Shown piece after piece: positions 24,125 to 34,807 of a stretch of 64,000 bases of DNA; position 1 is the first letter of the stretch; each line of letters starts with the position of its first letter. Position numbers and translations under genes: made by a program. A model generated the notes under the pieces. It searched no databases and had not been told where the DNA came from. It was given only the letters and a program-made list of their open reading frames with translations. The stretch is taken from NCBI GenBank assembly GCA_958496175.1, contig OY292279.1, positions 9,052,001-9,116,000 of the forward strand, in the 5' to 3' direction. This DNA comes from Sisyra terminalis (Eukaryota; Arthropoda; Insecta; Neuroptera; Sisyridae).

Positions 24125-27100
24125 AAATTGGGAAACTTCAACGTCAATTATACACTGGGCGAATATCACAAACTTTACTCTGTTGGATTTGTCAGATGAT
24201 GCTAATTTTTTGGATGCAAAAAGCAAAGTTTTTACCATTGTTAAACCGCCAATTATCGACTTATTACCATGTAACCGATCAGGTAATGTCACCAAAGAAT
24301 TTCATACTAATTTTTATTCTTTTAGTTGGTTAATTATTTGATATTTTAGTTGAACCAATCGCTATGGACTTATCTGCCAAAAATTGGTCAGAACTCGAAA
24401 ATAAATTTCCTTTGGTTCAATTGGGTGGTCTTTATAAACCATCAACTTGTAGACCCCACAGTGCCATTGCAATCATTGTACCTTATAGAAATCGATCAAA
24501 ACAATTACCAATTTTTCTTAATCATATGCACATGTTTCTACAAAAACAACAACTGCAATATGGAATTTTTATTGTTGAACAAATCGGTAATTATTAAATT
24601 ATAATAAATTTACAAACTATACATTAACTAGCTGATCACCGCGACTTCGTCTGCGTAACGTAGGTGTAGATTATATTTTCTTTTTAAATTTGCTATTTGT
24701 AGTGGCATATGAAAATTATTATTTTTCTTATTTCTTTTACGAAAAACATAATCAAACCTGAAAACACTATTTTGTCAACTTTAAAAAGACACATTTAATA
24801 AACTGTTACTTAGAATAAAATGGTTGTATACAATGATCAATTAATTTTCAAAAAATATTTATAAATATCTAAAAAGAGTATGTCTATTGCGTATACCTAC
24901 GGTAGGTATACCTACCGTGAACCAATTAATCCATAAATCAATCACTATTTATACATAAATAAAAACTTTCGTTAAGTTTAATGAAGTCAGTCATAATTAT
25001 GACTTAAAACAATGAAAAGTTATCAAAACACCCGCCTAGATATTTAGAATATTAGTAGAAATTCCATTTCATTGTTTCAAATCTCAACTTTTACACTACT
25101 GAAATGTACAAAACTACGGCGAAATTGAAATTTGTTCAAATGCACGAAACCCAGTTCCTCCATAACCAAGTATAACCATTGTGTATGTATGCACTTATTA
25201 TTAAAATATCTGAATTTCAACTATATAATTAAACCATTTTCTTTCAGTTCGCCGAATTTCTCGCTATTCGATATTCGCTCATTAATGTATTTATTTGTGA
25301 TTACGTATATCGGATTTTCAGGTTTACAATATGTGAAAGCCAAAAAACGTAATGCTTACTTATGAATTTAACCCTTTTTAGACATATATTAGGGTGATTT
25401 TTTTTTACTTTTTTTGACTCTTTTTGGTCCCATCGGGAAATTTTGTTGGAAATACCAAAAAAAAAATTCCCTGAAAGTTTGAGCCCTTAATATTAATTTT
25501 AAGTCCTCGACCAAGACGTGTAAAGATTTCCCATTGAAAATACACGGAAACTCTGATTTTTTATTTTTAAATTTCTATATCTCAGCGGCATTTAATGGGA
25601 TCGCTTTTACCGAAGATGGTTTTTTCTCAGAATTAAACGCTCTACAAAAGTGCCCATTGCGACAAAGTCGTAACTCACACCGGTGAGGTAGTACGGGCCA
25701 CTGAACCTGATTTTTCCATAAAATTCAAGGCTTAATATCTCGTTTAGTATTGATCTTCGTGATTTGGTCTACAGGAACTTTTTTGTAGGAAATCAAATTC
25801 TCTACAAGTTTTTCATTTATAATTTTTCCGTAGTTCTTGTTATTTACAAAATAAATGCAAAAAAAACGCGAATTTTATGGAAATATCAGGTTCAGTGGCC
25901 CGTACTACCTCACCGGTGTAAGTTACGACTTTGTCGCAATGGGCACTTTTGTAGAGCGTTTAATTCTGAGAAAAAACCATCTTCAGTAAAAGCGATCCCA
26001 TGAAATGCCGCTGAGATATAGAACTTTAAAAATAAAAAATCAGAGTTTCCGCGTATTTTCAATGCGAAATCTTTACACGTCTTGGTCGAGGACTTAAAAT
26101 TAATATTAAGGGCTCAAACTTTCAGGGTTTTTTTTTTTTGGTATTTCCAACAAAATTTCATGATGGGACCAAAAAAAGTCAAAAAAAAAATCACCCTAGT
26201 CTAGGTACTTCTTAAAAGGAATACATCGAATATTAAAATTTCATCAGTCAGAGGAGATCTATAAATACAGGATTTTATGTATGCACGGTTTTAAAAACGT
26301 ATTTACTTTAAGTTTTATTACTATTATTATTATTACTACTACTACTACTATTACTTTTTTTCGTTAATATTTCCTTATTGAGCAACTCTCTAATAGTCTA
26401 TTTATAACAATTTTGTAAAAAAATAAATAAAATAAAAAGTTTACTGTAAGATTCGAACCCACGTCGTTATAATTAGGAGCATCAGAATATTAGACACGTA
26501 AGCCATCACGCTATTAACATCAAATTTGTGTTTTATATATATAAAGGTTTATATTTCAAAGAGGCAATTTTTTAAAATTTAAATTAAATTTACTGTGCTT
26601 TTTATCAGTTCAACTAAAAATATTTTTCCAGATTATTTTCGAACTTTAAATTACCTTTCCAATGATACATAACTCACCTGTCGAGTGTAAAATTTTCTGT
26701 TTTCATCCCTAGGGAATACCTTCCCTTATTATTTTTTTGGAATGATAAGTAACCTATAGTCTGTGGGAAATTGTGTTGTATCTTAATACCAAATTTCAAT
26801 AAATTCGGTTGTTCCGTTCTTTAGTTAAATTGGGACACACACACAGACAGACAGACAAAAATTTTAAAAATGTTAAATTTGGAATAAGGGCCTCTTGAAA
26901 CAAATATTTACCCTTAAATTGGGTTCAAAATCGAAATGTACAGATAGACGTAAGAATTTTATATATTAATATAGATATAGATATATAATGGTTTTAGACA
27001 AAAATGAGTTCAATCGAGGTTCGTTAATGAATGTGGGTTACGAAGAAGTAATAACCAAAAATATCAAATACGATTGCTTTGTATTCCATGATGTTGATTT

Positions 27101-27650
27101 ACTTCCAGAAAATATAATGAATTTTTATGGGTGCGATCCCTATCCAAGACATTTTGCAGTTGGGATGAGCAATTTTGACTACAGGTCAATAAAAGTTTCA
27201 ATATTTTATTTCAATTATTTTTGTTTTTTTTTTTTTTTAATTAGTAGAATGCCCTACAAAAACTTCTTCGGTGGAGTTTGTTCTTTAACCACCAATCAAT
27301 TCCAAATTGTTAACGGTTTCAGTAATTTGTTTTGGGGTTGGGGTGGAGAAGATGATGATCTTTATAATAGAGTTGTATATCATAATTTCACTGTGAAACA
27401 ATTTTCTAATGATATAGGACGATATTTAATGCTGTCGCATAAAAAAGCAAAGCCTAATCCTGGAAGGTATCAATTGAATACATAAGGTAGTTTGTCTTTT
27501 AATATCAGATTTTTTTTAAGGTTTCAAATTTTAACTGATGGAAATAAAGAATTCGATACAAATGGATTGAATAATCTTAAGTATCAATTGAAAAGTATCA
27601 CCGAATTTCCATTGTACACGAAAATTAGCGTTCGATTGATAAAAAATTAA
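24125..27650 (+). CDS. Beta-1,4-galactosyltransferase family (GT7) enzyme, 5' end missing
   Basis: A type II Golgi glycosyltransferase that would move Gal or GalNAc from the UDP-sugar to terminal GlcNAc. I read five exons: 24125-24282, 24350-24586, 26998-27184, 27248-27466 and 27521-27650. All have GT donors and AG acceptors, phases match across every join, and the total is 309 codons plus TAA. Exon 1 is a stem region with two N-glycosylation sequons. Exon 2 holds the conserved start of the catalytic domain (VPYRNR, then HMHMFLQ and YGIFIVEQ). Exon 3 has FNRGSLMNVGY and the metal-binding DVD. Exon 4 has FGG, WGWGGEDDDLYNR and MLSH (Met and His that bind manganese in mammalian B4GALT1). Exon 5 ends with the family's FPLYTKISV tail. 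The four family cysteines are present. The residue before FGG is Phe, where Tyr favours Gal and Ile/Leu favours GalNAc, so donor choice is open. The cytoplasmic tail and membrane anchor lie on exons I could not find. Confidence 0.9.
25389..26199. mobile_element. 0.8 kb palindromic MITE, copy 1 (TTAGGGTG ends)
   Basis: The ends are TTAGGGTGATTTTTTT and AAAAAATCACCCTA. Arms of about 340 bp are near-perfect inverted copies, for example CCGGTGAGGTAGTACGGGCC at 25680 and its inverse near 25895. The loop is about 140 bp. The same family occurs at 28941-29778, where TA flanks are clear, suggesting a Tc1/mariner-type target. It is non-coding. Confidence 0.85.
26445..26520 (-). repeat. tRNA-like (SINE head) module
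   Basis: On the minus strand, an A-box-like TAGCGTGATGG (26503-26513) is followed at tRNA-like distance by a B box GGTTCGAATCT (26449-26459). A T-arm can be drawn (GTGGG, TTCGAAT loop, CTTAC), but the acceptor stem pairs only partly. This fits a decayed tRNA-derived SINE rather than a working tRNA gene. Confidence 0.5.
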
Positions 27651-27959
27651 TTTAGTGATTACTTCTTCTAAATCCAGGTACTTGTTAACTTCAAAATCTT
27701 CTAATATCTTAATTAATTTCTTCATTATGCCAATCCTTTTTTTATGATCTTATTACAACCCCAATTCTTTGCCAGCTTTCTAGAAAAGCCATAATTTATG
27801 TCACTAACATCAGTTACGTTTTCCTTCGAACCGAATACTTCCCTACCAAATAGAAATTTTCAACAATTACCATGATACTCTAACCGATATCTACCTCCAA
27901 TCCATCTTCTTATCGACTTTTAAACTTCCTTCCTTAAATATCCAAAATTATTTTATTAA

Positions 27960-28440
27960 TTTTTTTTTTTGGTCATTTTATAGTTCCGGAACATCATTTC
28001 AACACATCAATATGATTTTTGCTTCGCTTACCTGACCTCACAACAATGCTTAAGAATCGCCAAACTCATCTTTAAGGCCTTAGAAACGAAAAAAATATAC
28101 ATAGGAACTTTTCGGGATTTGAAACAGGCTTTAGACCAGGTGTGGTATCAGGGGCTGCTGTTCTGTTTAAAAAATATCCTATCTTCCTAATATTTCCTCA
28201 TAATCCAATTTTTCACTGCTTTAGTGTAAGATGGGGTGCAGAATATTCGTCATCTGCCCAAATTCACACCGGTGTTCCTCAAAGAACCATTATTGTCTTA
28301 GTCCTGTACAACATATACTCTTCCGATATTTCAACCCTTCCTTACACCATAATATCGACTTAGACTGACGATGCAAAAATTCTAGTTATAGACTGCGAAC
28401 CTTTGACCGACAACCCTCAAAAATTTCAATGGTGCATTCC
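27960..28440 (+). pseudogene. LINE reverse transcriptase relic (Jockey-like)
   Basis: In shifting frames the sequence gives an RT finger/palm segment: a degraded LDQVW-type box near 28130-28145 (DVEKAFDRVW in living relatives), then 'HTGVPQ' near 28265 and 'VLYNIYSSDI' near 28300, and the decayed TDDAKIL where YADD is expected near 28362. Several stops and frameshifts make it non-functional. It lies just downstream of the galactosyltransferase stop codon. Confidence 0.75.
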
Positions 28441-28444
28441 TTAT

Positions 28445-28940
28445 ATGATGAGGGCATCCAATAAATACTAACTTTTGAAAATTTCAAAAAATTTCACTCC
28501 CCTGCCAGTGGGAAAAGGAGTGACAAACTTATATATTTCAAAAATTTTCAAAAAAATATATTACAATTAGTTCTTTAATAGTCATTTATAGTTTCAATTT
28601 AATGAAGATATCTTCAATAGGTACTGAGAAAACAAATATTTACGTTAAGGGTTGTCACACTCATTATTACCTTACTATATGGGTTAGGGGTGTGAGATTA
28701 AATGTTTGAATATCTTAGATGAAAAGCAATAAAAACAAGGTAAGATCCCTCAGTTTTCAAATGCTTAATCAGCTAGATCCTTAGTAAGTAATTTTCGTAA
28801 AAAGGTTGATTTTATTTTTACTGACATATTTTCTGATACAATTATAAATTTATAATTGTTAAAATAAGTCTGTTATTTAAATACGTTTAAAGATAATGCG
28901 TTTTCGACTGTTAAACTAAAATTGATTTTATATATATATA
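28445..28940. other. Non-coding stretch with a dispersed repeat
   Basis: Nothing coding is seen. 28712-28783 is similar to 705-795 (shared AAAACAAGG and TCAAATGCTTAATC). Confidence 0.4.
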
Positions 28941-29778
28941 TTAGGGTGTTTTTTTTTCTGGGACTATTATTTTTTTTTTGCTCCCATGCCGAAATTTTGT
29001 TGGAAATACTTCAAAAAAAATTCCCTGAAAGTTTGAGCTCTTAATATTAATATTAAGTACTCGCTCACAGCGTGTGAATATTTTTCATTTAAAATACACG
29101 TAAACTTTGATTTTTTTTTTTAAATTTTTATAGCTCAGCGACATTTTATGGTATCGCCTCGCTCAAAGTTGGGATTTTTTTACAATTGTATGCTCTACAA
29201 AAGTGCTTATTGCGGCAAAATCGTAATTTACACGGGCGAGGTAGTACGGGTCACTAAGCCTTGATTTTTCATAGATTTCTCGTTTTTCTCTCAGTTACTC
29301 ATGAATTACAAGACCTACAGAAAAAATGTAAAGTCAAATTTATAGGAAATTCAATTTCCTACAAAAAAGTTCCAGAAAACCAAATTGCTAAGATCGATAT
29401 TTCTCGAGATATTGAGCCTTGAATTTCTCTTACTATAAAATTTTAGGGGTTATTGAGTAAAATTTAAGAAAATATTGATTTTTTATTCCTTATTAAAAAT
29501 TATTAAAAATAGGCACTTTTGTAGAGCATACAATTGTAAAAAAATCCCGACTTTGAGCGAGGCGATACCATCAAATGTCGCTGAGCTATAAAAATTTAAA
29601 AAAAAAATCAAAGTTTACGTGTATTTTAAATGGAAAATATTCACACGCTGTGAGCGAGTACTTAATATTAATATTAAGAGCTCAAACTTTCAGGGAATTT
29701 TTTTTTGAAGTATTTCCAACAAAATTTCGGCATGGGAGCAAAAAAAAAATAATAGTCCCAGAAAAAAAAATACCCTAA
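28941..29778. mobile_element. 0.84 kb palindromic MITE, copy 2
   Basis: The ends are TTAGGGTG and ACCCTAA, inserted in a TA-rich tract with TA on each side (28939-28940 and 29779-29780). The arms (about 28941-29229 and 29510-29778) share runs such as 'CTCTACAAAAGTGC'. Part of the inner arm is lost on the right side. It is about as long as copy 1 but clearly diverged from it. It sits directly at the 3' end of the LINE that follows. Confidence 0.85.
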
Positions 29779-31814
29779 TATATATATATAAATCGGCCGT
29801 CAGGATCTAGGTCCTACTATCCGATTTGGTGGCCGGAGGTGTCGTGATGGAGATCACTCCCAGTGGAGGAATCTCCCTATGCCTCTATTTGATCACCAGG
29901 CACTTTTCTTTTTAGCCTTCTTTCATTTTGGTGCTCCAAAAGTGGCGGAATCAGGGGATTTGAGTGTTGACTCAACTTTCCAAAATGATTGGTGGTACGT
30001 ACGGTAATGGAGTCGGTGACTGATGAGATGTGTAAGTCTCTTCGGAGAGTCTCAGTTGTAACATACCATGGACCATCTGCCAACTGTCTCAGGATCTTTG
30101 ATTGGGTGGCCTCGATTAATTTAATGCTTGACTTGCTAGCAGAGCCCCACAGCCCAATACCGTACGACCAGATTGGCACTTTTACTGCTTTGTATATAAG
30201 TAGTTTATCCTTAAGGGGAAGTTTAGAGCCCCAACCCAACAGCCAGTATAACTGTTTGAACCTCTTGTTGATGTATTTTCGTTTTTGGATGATGTGAGGT
30301 TTCCAGGTCAGCCTCCTGTCCAGATGAACACCAAGGTATTTGACGGTGTCGGACGATGGGATCTCAGTTGAGTCCAGATTGACCGGGAAGCTCGTTCCTT
30401 TCCTGAGAGTGAAAGTCACTTGGACTGATTTGGACTTATTGATAGTGATTTTCCATTTTTCAGCCCAAGTGCCCAGTAGGTTTAAATGGTGCTGGAGGTA
30501 CTGAGAGGCAATCACGACGTCCTCGTGAGTAGCCATAATCACCGTATCGCCCGCGAATGTCCCCGTCAAGGTGTTTTCTATGGTAGGCAGATCCAAGGTA
30601 TATAATAAGTATAGTAGGGACCCTAAAACACTACCTTGAGGTACTCCCGATCTAATTGGAAAGGAGTCAGAGCACTCATGGCCTACTCTTGTATTAAAGA
30701 ATCGATCCTGAAGACACGATCTGAATAGTTTCCAGAGGTGAGGCATACGCTTCTTTATTTTGAAAAGCAGGCCGTCGTGCCAAACCCTGTCGAATTCTTA
30801 GCTTATGTCTATAAATACTGAGTGGCAGTATTTTTTTTGTTCAAAAGCCCTATTTATTTGCTCGACCACTCTGTGGCATTTTTGGATAGTGGAATGCCGG
30901 CATCTAAAACCAAATTGGTGACTAGGGACTTTTTCGGATATTTCAAGTGTTAGGGATAGGATGAGCCTTTCTAATAGTTTTGAAATGGTGGATAAGAGGC
31001 TAATAGGTCTGTATGAGGAGACTTTATTGGCATTTTTGCCTGGTTTGGGCACTATGATTTTTTCGGCTGCTATAAGTGAACGAGGCCAGTACTGTAGCCG
31101 TAGAGTGGCATTAAATATTTAAATATATACAGCAGACACAAAACTCCTTTTTCGGGAAGTTCCTTTAACATTTTTGTGGTGATTTGGTCATGTCCAGTAG
31201 CTTTTCTGTTATTTAAAAACTGAATTTCTCATTTAAGTTGACTAGGCCTCAAAAACAATGATTTTGGACTCGTTCCTTTTTCTTCCTGTAGGAATTTGGT
31301 TATATCCCGGCCAGGTTCGTTCACATTTGCAAACACTCCAGATAAGTATTTGGCGAAAAGGGATGATTTTTCTTTATCACTACGGACCCATGTGATAGAA
31401 TTAGGAGTTTCTCTGTGTATGGGGAGGGATAGCGATTACTGGTTTGGTCACTGATTTGATAGGTTTCCAAATCGAGTGGTTATACCGATTGAGGTTAGTG
31501 ATATAGTCCTGGAAGGAGCTATTTCGGTATTCTCTGATGGTCGCTTTTACCTTGCTGGATATGCAATTAAATGCTGACCTATCTGCCGGACTGTGGCCTG
31601 GCTGCCATTTTTTCCTAGCCTTTCTTTTCTCCTGGATCAGGCGTTTGATTTGGAGAGGAACGCTACTTTGACTATTCGATGGGCTGGCTAACGAATTAGC
31701 TTGCTTAGCAGCTTCTCCCAGAATTTCAACAAACTGATTAGTCAGGAACTCAAGCTCATTTGGATTTTTAATTGATACATTCAAATTTATGTTTTTCATA
31801 ATGTATTTTTTATA

Positions 31815-33111
31815 AAGGATGTTTCAGAATGTTTTTCGTTTTTGGATGTTAAATAAAAAACAAAATATCAATTAAATCTCGTTTTATTTAATGTTAATTT
31901 AAAGAGAAGTTCTTGGAGTTTATTTATGAAAAACAACCGTTTGCAAATGTGCACCATTCATTTGTTCACACTCATTTAACCTGGCGCTAAAATCAAAATA
32001 ACATTTTTTCGCTGACTTTGAACAGTTATACTGTGTATACAATATATAAAATATATTGCAGTCCAATTTATTAACATAAATTTGAACAGAAGTTCAAACA
32101 AAAATATTCGTGATGTATTGCCCAGATACGTATTTCGACCTCAAATTGAGGTCAATCCGTGATTATTTTGTGAATCATCACAAAGCAGTTACGGAGTGAT
32201 CCAAACTACTTGATGACCACTGATGAAGATTGCTTGGCAATCAAAATACGTATCTGGGCAATACGTCACGAATATTTTTGTTTGAACTTCTGTTTAAATG
32301 TATGTTATTAAATTGGACTGCAATATATTTTAAATATTGTATACACAGTACTGGCGCTAAAATTTTCAATAACTCGCTGGACCATCGCTCTTGGAATAGA
32401 CTTGATTTCTTCAGTGATTCTTTGCTTCAAAACATTCAGGTTGGGTGGCAATGGATTGTAAACTTTACTTTTTAGGTAGCCCCATAGGAAGAAATCAGCA
32501 GGCGTTAAATCAGGGCTCCTCGGTGGCCAATTGATGTCTCCTCGGCGACTTATCACTCTTCCAGGGAATAAATCGTGAAGACCAGTTAATGAGGCATTTG
32601 TAACATGAGAAGTGGCTCCATCTTGCTGGAAAAAGGTGTTGTGGTTGTAGCCCTTCTGATTTTGCATTTCTGTAGCCAAAAAAGTCCGGATCATATGGCA
32701 ATATCGGTCAGAATTAACGGTCTGAATTCGACCTCGGTCATCTTCAAAAATATAAGGACCGATAATTCCTTGACTTGATATGGCAACCCAAACACTTTGA
32801 CAGTTCTAACGGATTCTCAGAAGCCCAGTATCTGCAATTTTGTCTATTCACATGACCGTTGATATGAAAATTCGATTCGTCGGAGAACCGGAGAAAAACG
32901 ATTTTTCAATCTATTCCAAGAGCGACATTCCAGCGAGTTATTGAGAATTTTTGCTCCAGGTTAAATGAGTGGTGCGCATTTGCAAATGGTTGTTTTTCAT
33001 AAATAAACTTCAAGAAGTGCTCTTTAAATTAGCATTAAATAAAACGAGATTTAATTGATATTTTATTTTTTATATAACATCTAAAAACGAAAAACATTCT
33101 GAAAAACCCTT
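31815..33111 (-). mobile_element. Mariner/Tc1-type transposon with decayed transposase and snap-back ends
   Basis: The ends are AAGGATGTTTCAGAATG and CATTCTGAAAAACCCTT, each beside a TA. The minus strand has a DDE transposase relic: SDESNFHING (first Asp, near 32885), then FFQQDGATSH (second Asp) and WPPRSPDLTPADFFLWGYLK. There is one frameshift near 32790. The N-terminal HTH is gone. In its place, 32925-33111 is an inverted copy of the transposase 3' end, so both ends come from the same side. The C-terminus is cut by the cassette at 31994-32350. Confidence 0.85.
31994..32350. repeat. Palindromic hammerhead cassette inserted in the mariner element
   Basis: An insertion of 357 bp, flanked by an exact 13-bp duplication CTGGCGCTAAAAT (31981-31993 and 32351-32363). 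Its removal restores the transposase C-terminus. The plus arm (32220-32250) has an exact CTGATGA, stem GATTGC/GCAATC, then CAAAA where CGAAA is expected. The minus arm keeps CGAAA but has a wholly different, perfectly paired stem (GACCTC/GAGGTC, near 32133-32150). The outer parts match 11540-12040. No ORF is present. Confidence 0.75.
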
Positions 33112-33256
33112 TATTTCTCCCAGTTGGTTGATTTTCCGTGCAGCCCGTACGTTTTTCTGGGACATAGTGGAAACATACTAAACGAACAAAATTTGAAATG
33201 AATACGTTTTCCGAAAGAATATAAAATTTTTGGTTTACAAATCTTAAATATGAACC

Positions 33257-34240
33257 ACTAGCTGATCCCCGCAACTTCGTCTGCGTAACGTAGGTGTAGA
33301 TTATGTTTTCTTTTCAAATTTGCCATTTGTAGTGATATATGAAAATTTTTCTTATTTCTTTTACGAAAAACATAATCATACTTAAAAATACTATTTTGTC
33401 AACTTTAAAAAGACACATTTAATAAACTGTTGCAAAGAATAAAATTGTTCTATTAATAATCAATTAATTTTCAAAAAATATTTATAAATATCTAAAAAGG
33501 GTATGTCTATTGCGTATAGCTACGGTAGGTATACCTACCGTAGACCAAATAATCTGTAAATCAATCAGCATCTTTTCATAAATAAAAAAAATCACCAAGT
33601 TCAATAAAGTTGGTCTTAATTATAAGTAAAGAGCGGTGATCATTTTTCAAATAACTTTTAACAAATTTTTAAACTTGTGATATCTTTCGAATGGAATGTT
33701 CAAATTGAATAACTCAAAAATTTGAATAATGGTATTGAAGCAAACTTAAATATGAAGTTATTTATTTTGATAAGGATTAATCCCAAAGTATAAATAAAAG
33801 AGCTTTTATAACGGTGGCATTTATATATATTTTTTAAAATGAAAAAACACTTATTGTGACATAACTATAATAGTTAGACATATGCTGTCGCTCAATTTTT
33901 TGTAGATAATGATATGTTCTGCAAAATCGTACTACATTATTTTGTTCTACAACCAATAGTTTTCGCAGCGCACGCGATAAAAGAATGTTTTTTTGGTAAT
34001 TTTTTCAGACTTTGGGTTACATTATTGGAGATTTAGTAAGGATTCCTATTTTTTTTTGAAAATTTAATATAGCCTATGTTCACCGGAAATAGTGTAGCTT
34101 CCCAACAGTGAAAGAATTTTTCAAATCGGTCAAGTAGTTTCGGAGCCTATTCAAAGCAAACAAACAATCAAATCTTTCCTCTTTATAATAATAGTTAGAT
34201 AAACAATCATATACATGATGCAGGCGAAGTCCGGGACATC
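33257..34240 (+). repeat. RTE-type repeat, copy 2
   Basis: Starts CTAGCTGATCCCCGCAACTT and ends in a region with GTCAAGTAGTTTCGGAGCC and CTTTCCTCTTTATAATAATAG, wording typical of insect RTE 3' ends. It is the inverted partner of 43940-44880 over almost all its length. The palindrome TACGGTAGGTATACCTACCGTA lies inside, near 33522. No protein domain is left. Confidence 0.75.
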
Positions 34241-34249
34241 ATCTAGTCA

Positions 34250-34770
34250 ATAAATAAGCCTGAAAAGCTTATCATTGAAATTTTTGCCGCTAAGATTTAA
34301 ACGAGAAGAAAATCTTTAAGACAGCAAGGTGAATCAAGACGGATCGTGCCGTTTTTATTCGTATTTATTTATTTAACCCAGATAATATTTTATTCAAAAA
34401 ATTGTAAAAAGCCAAAGCAGCAGCTTTTCCACGTTCCATTTTTCATGGAACATAACGAAGAGTGCATCCTATCGGATGTGACATGCACTGCAACTTTGAG
34501 CTTCATGAATAAAAAACGAGACTCGTTTTTACCGCATAACAAAAACGCAATTTTCCTTAACATGAAACATAAAAATTAAGCATTTCACTCGCGTTTTCTC
34601 TTGAATGTATCCATAACGGAGGATGGCTCATTAAAATTACACGTTTTGATGCGTTTATGTTATATAATAAACTGATCATTGTGATGGATTTATTTCGGAA
34701 ATCTTTTATATATTCCAACACGTTTTCACATCGTTACACTTGGTAAGATATGGCTGTATGGGTAATATAC

Positions 34771-34807
<37 letters not shown>

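Larger units (their letters stand above)
24632..26990. repeat. RTE-type repeat inside the large galactosyltransferase intron, with nested insertions
   Basis: The left part (24632-25060) starts CTAGCTGATCACCGCGACTT and matches 33257-33640 and the inverse of 44500-44880. The right part (about 26640-26985) has a 3' end of the kind seen in insect RTE elements (ACACACACAGACAGACAGAC, then an AT-rich tail). Between them sit the palindromic MITE and a tRNA-like module. The tail stops about ten bases before the acceptor of the next exon. No RTE protein domain is visible. Confidence 0.7.
29800..33180 (-). pseudogene. Jockey-clade LINE ORF2 relic, split by a mariner-like element
   Basis: The minus strand gives the linker (31401-31799, with a short upstream piece at 33117-33180 beyond the mariner insertion). 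RT finger motifs follow (NRKATGHDQITTKML near 31190, then PISLLSTISKLLERLI). The palm has FDRVWHDGLL (near 30780), GVPQGSVLG and FAGD where FADD is expected. The thumb/C-terminus carries KYLGVHLDRRLTWKPHI and PWYVT. The main damage is an in-frame stop at 30798-30800, a frameshift in 31080-31400 and loss of one catalytic Asp (FADD to FAGD). The 289-codon frame 29877-30746 is the longest in the window. The endonuclease domain is missing. Confidence 0.9.

Noticed and set aside
23885..24295. 136-codon minus-strand open frame
   Set aside because: It overlaps the first recovered galactosyltransferase exon on the other strand and shows no domain.
29989..30297. 102-codon plus-strand frame
   Set aside because: Shadow of the Jockey-like reverse transcriptase on the minus strand.
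34770..34805. Origin or regulatory meaning of the TA tract
   Set aside because: Simple microsatellite with no supporting context.
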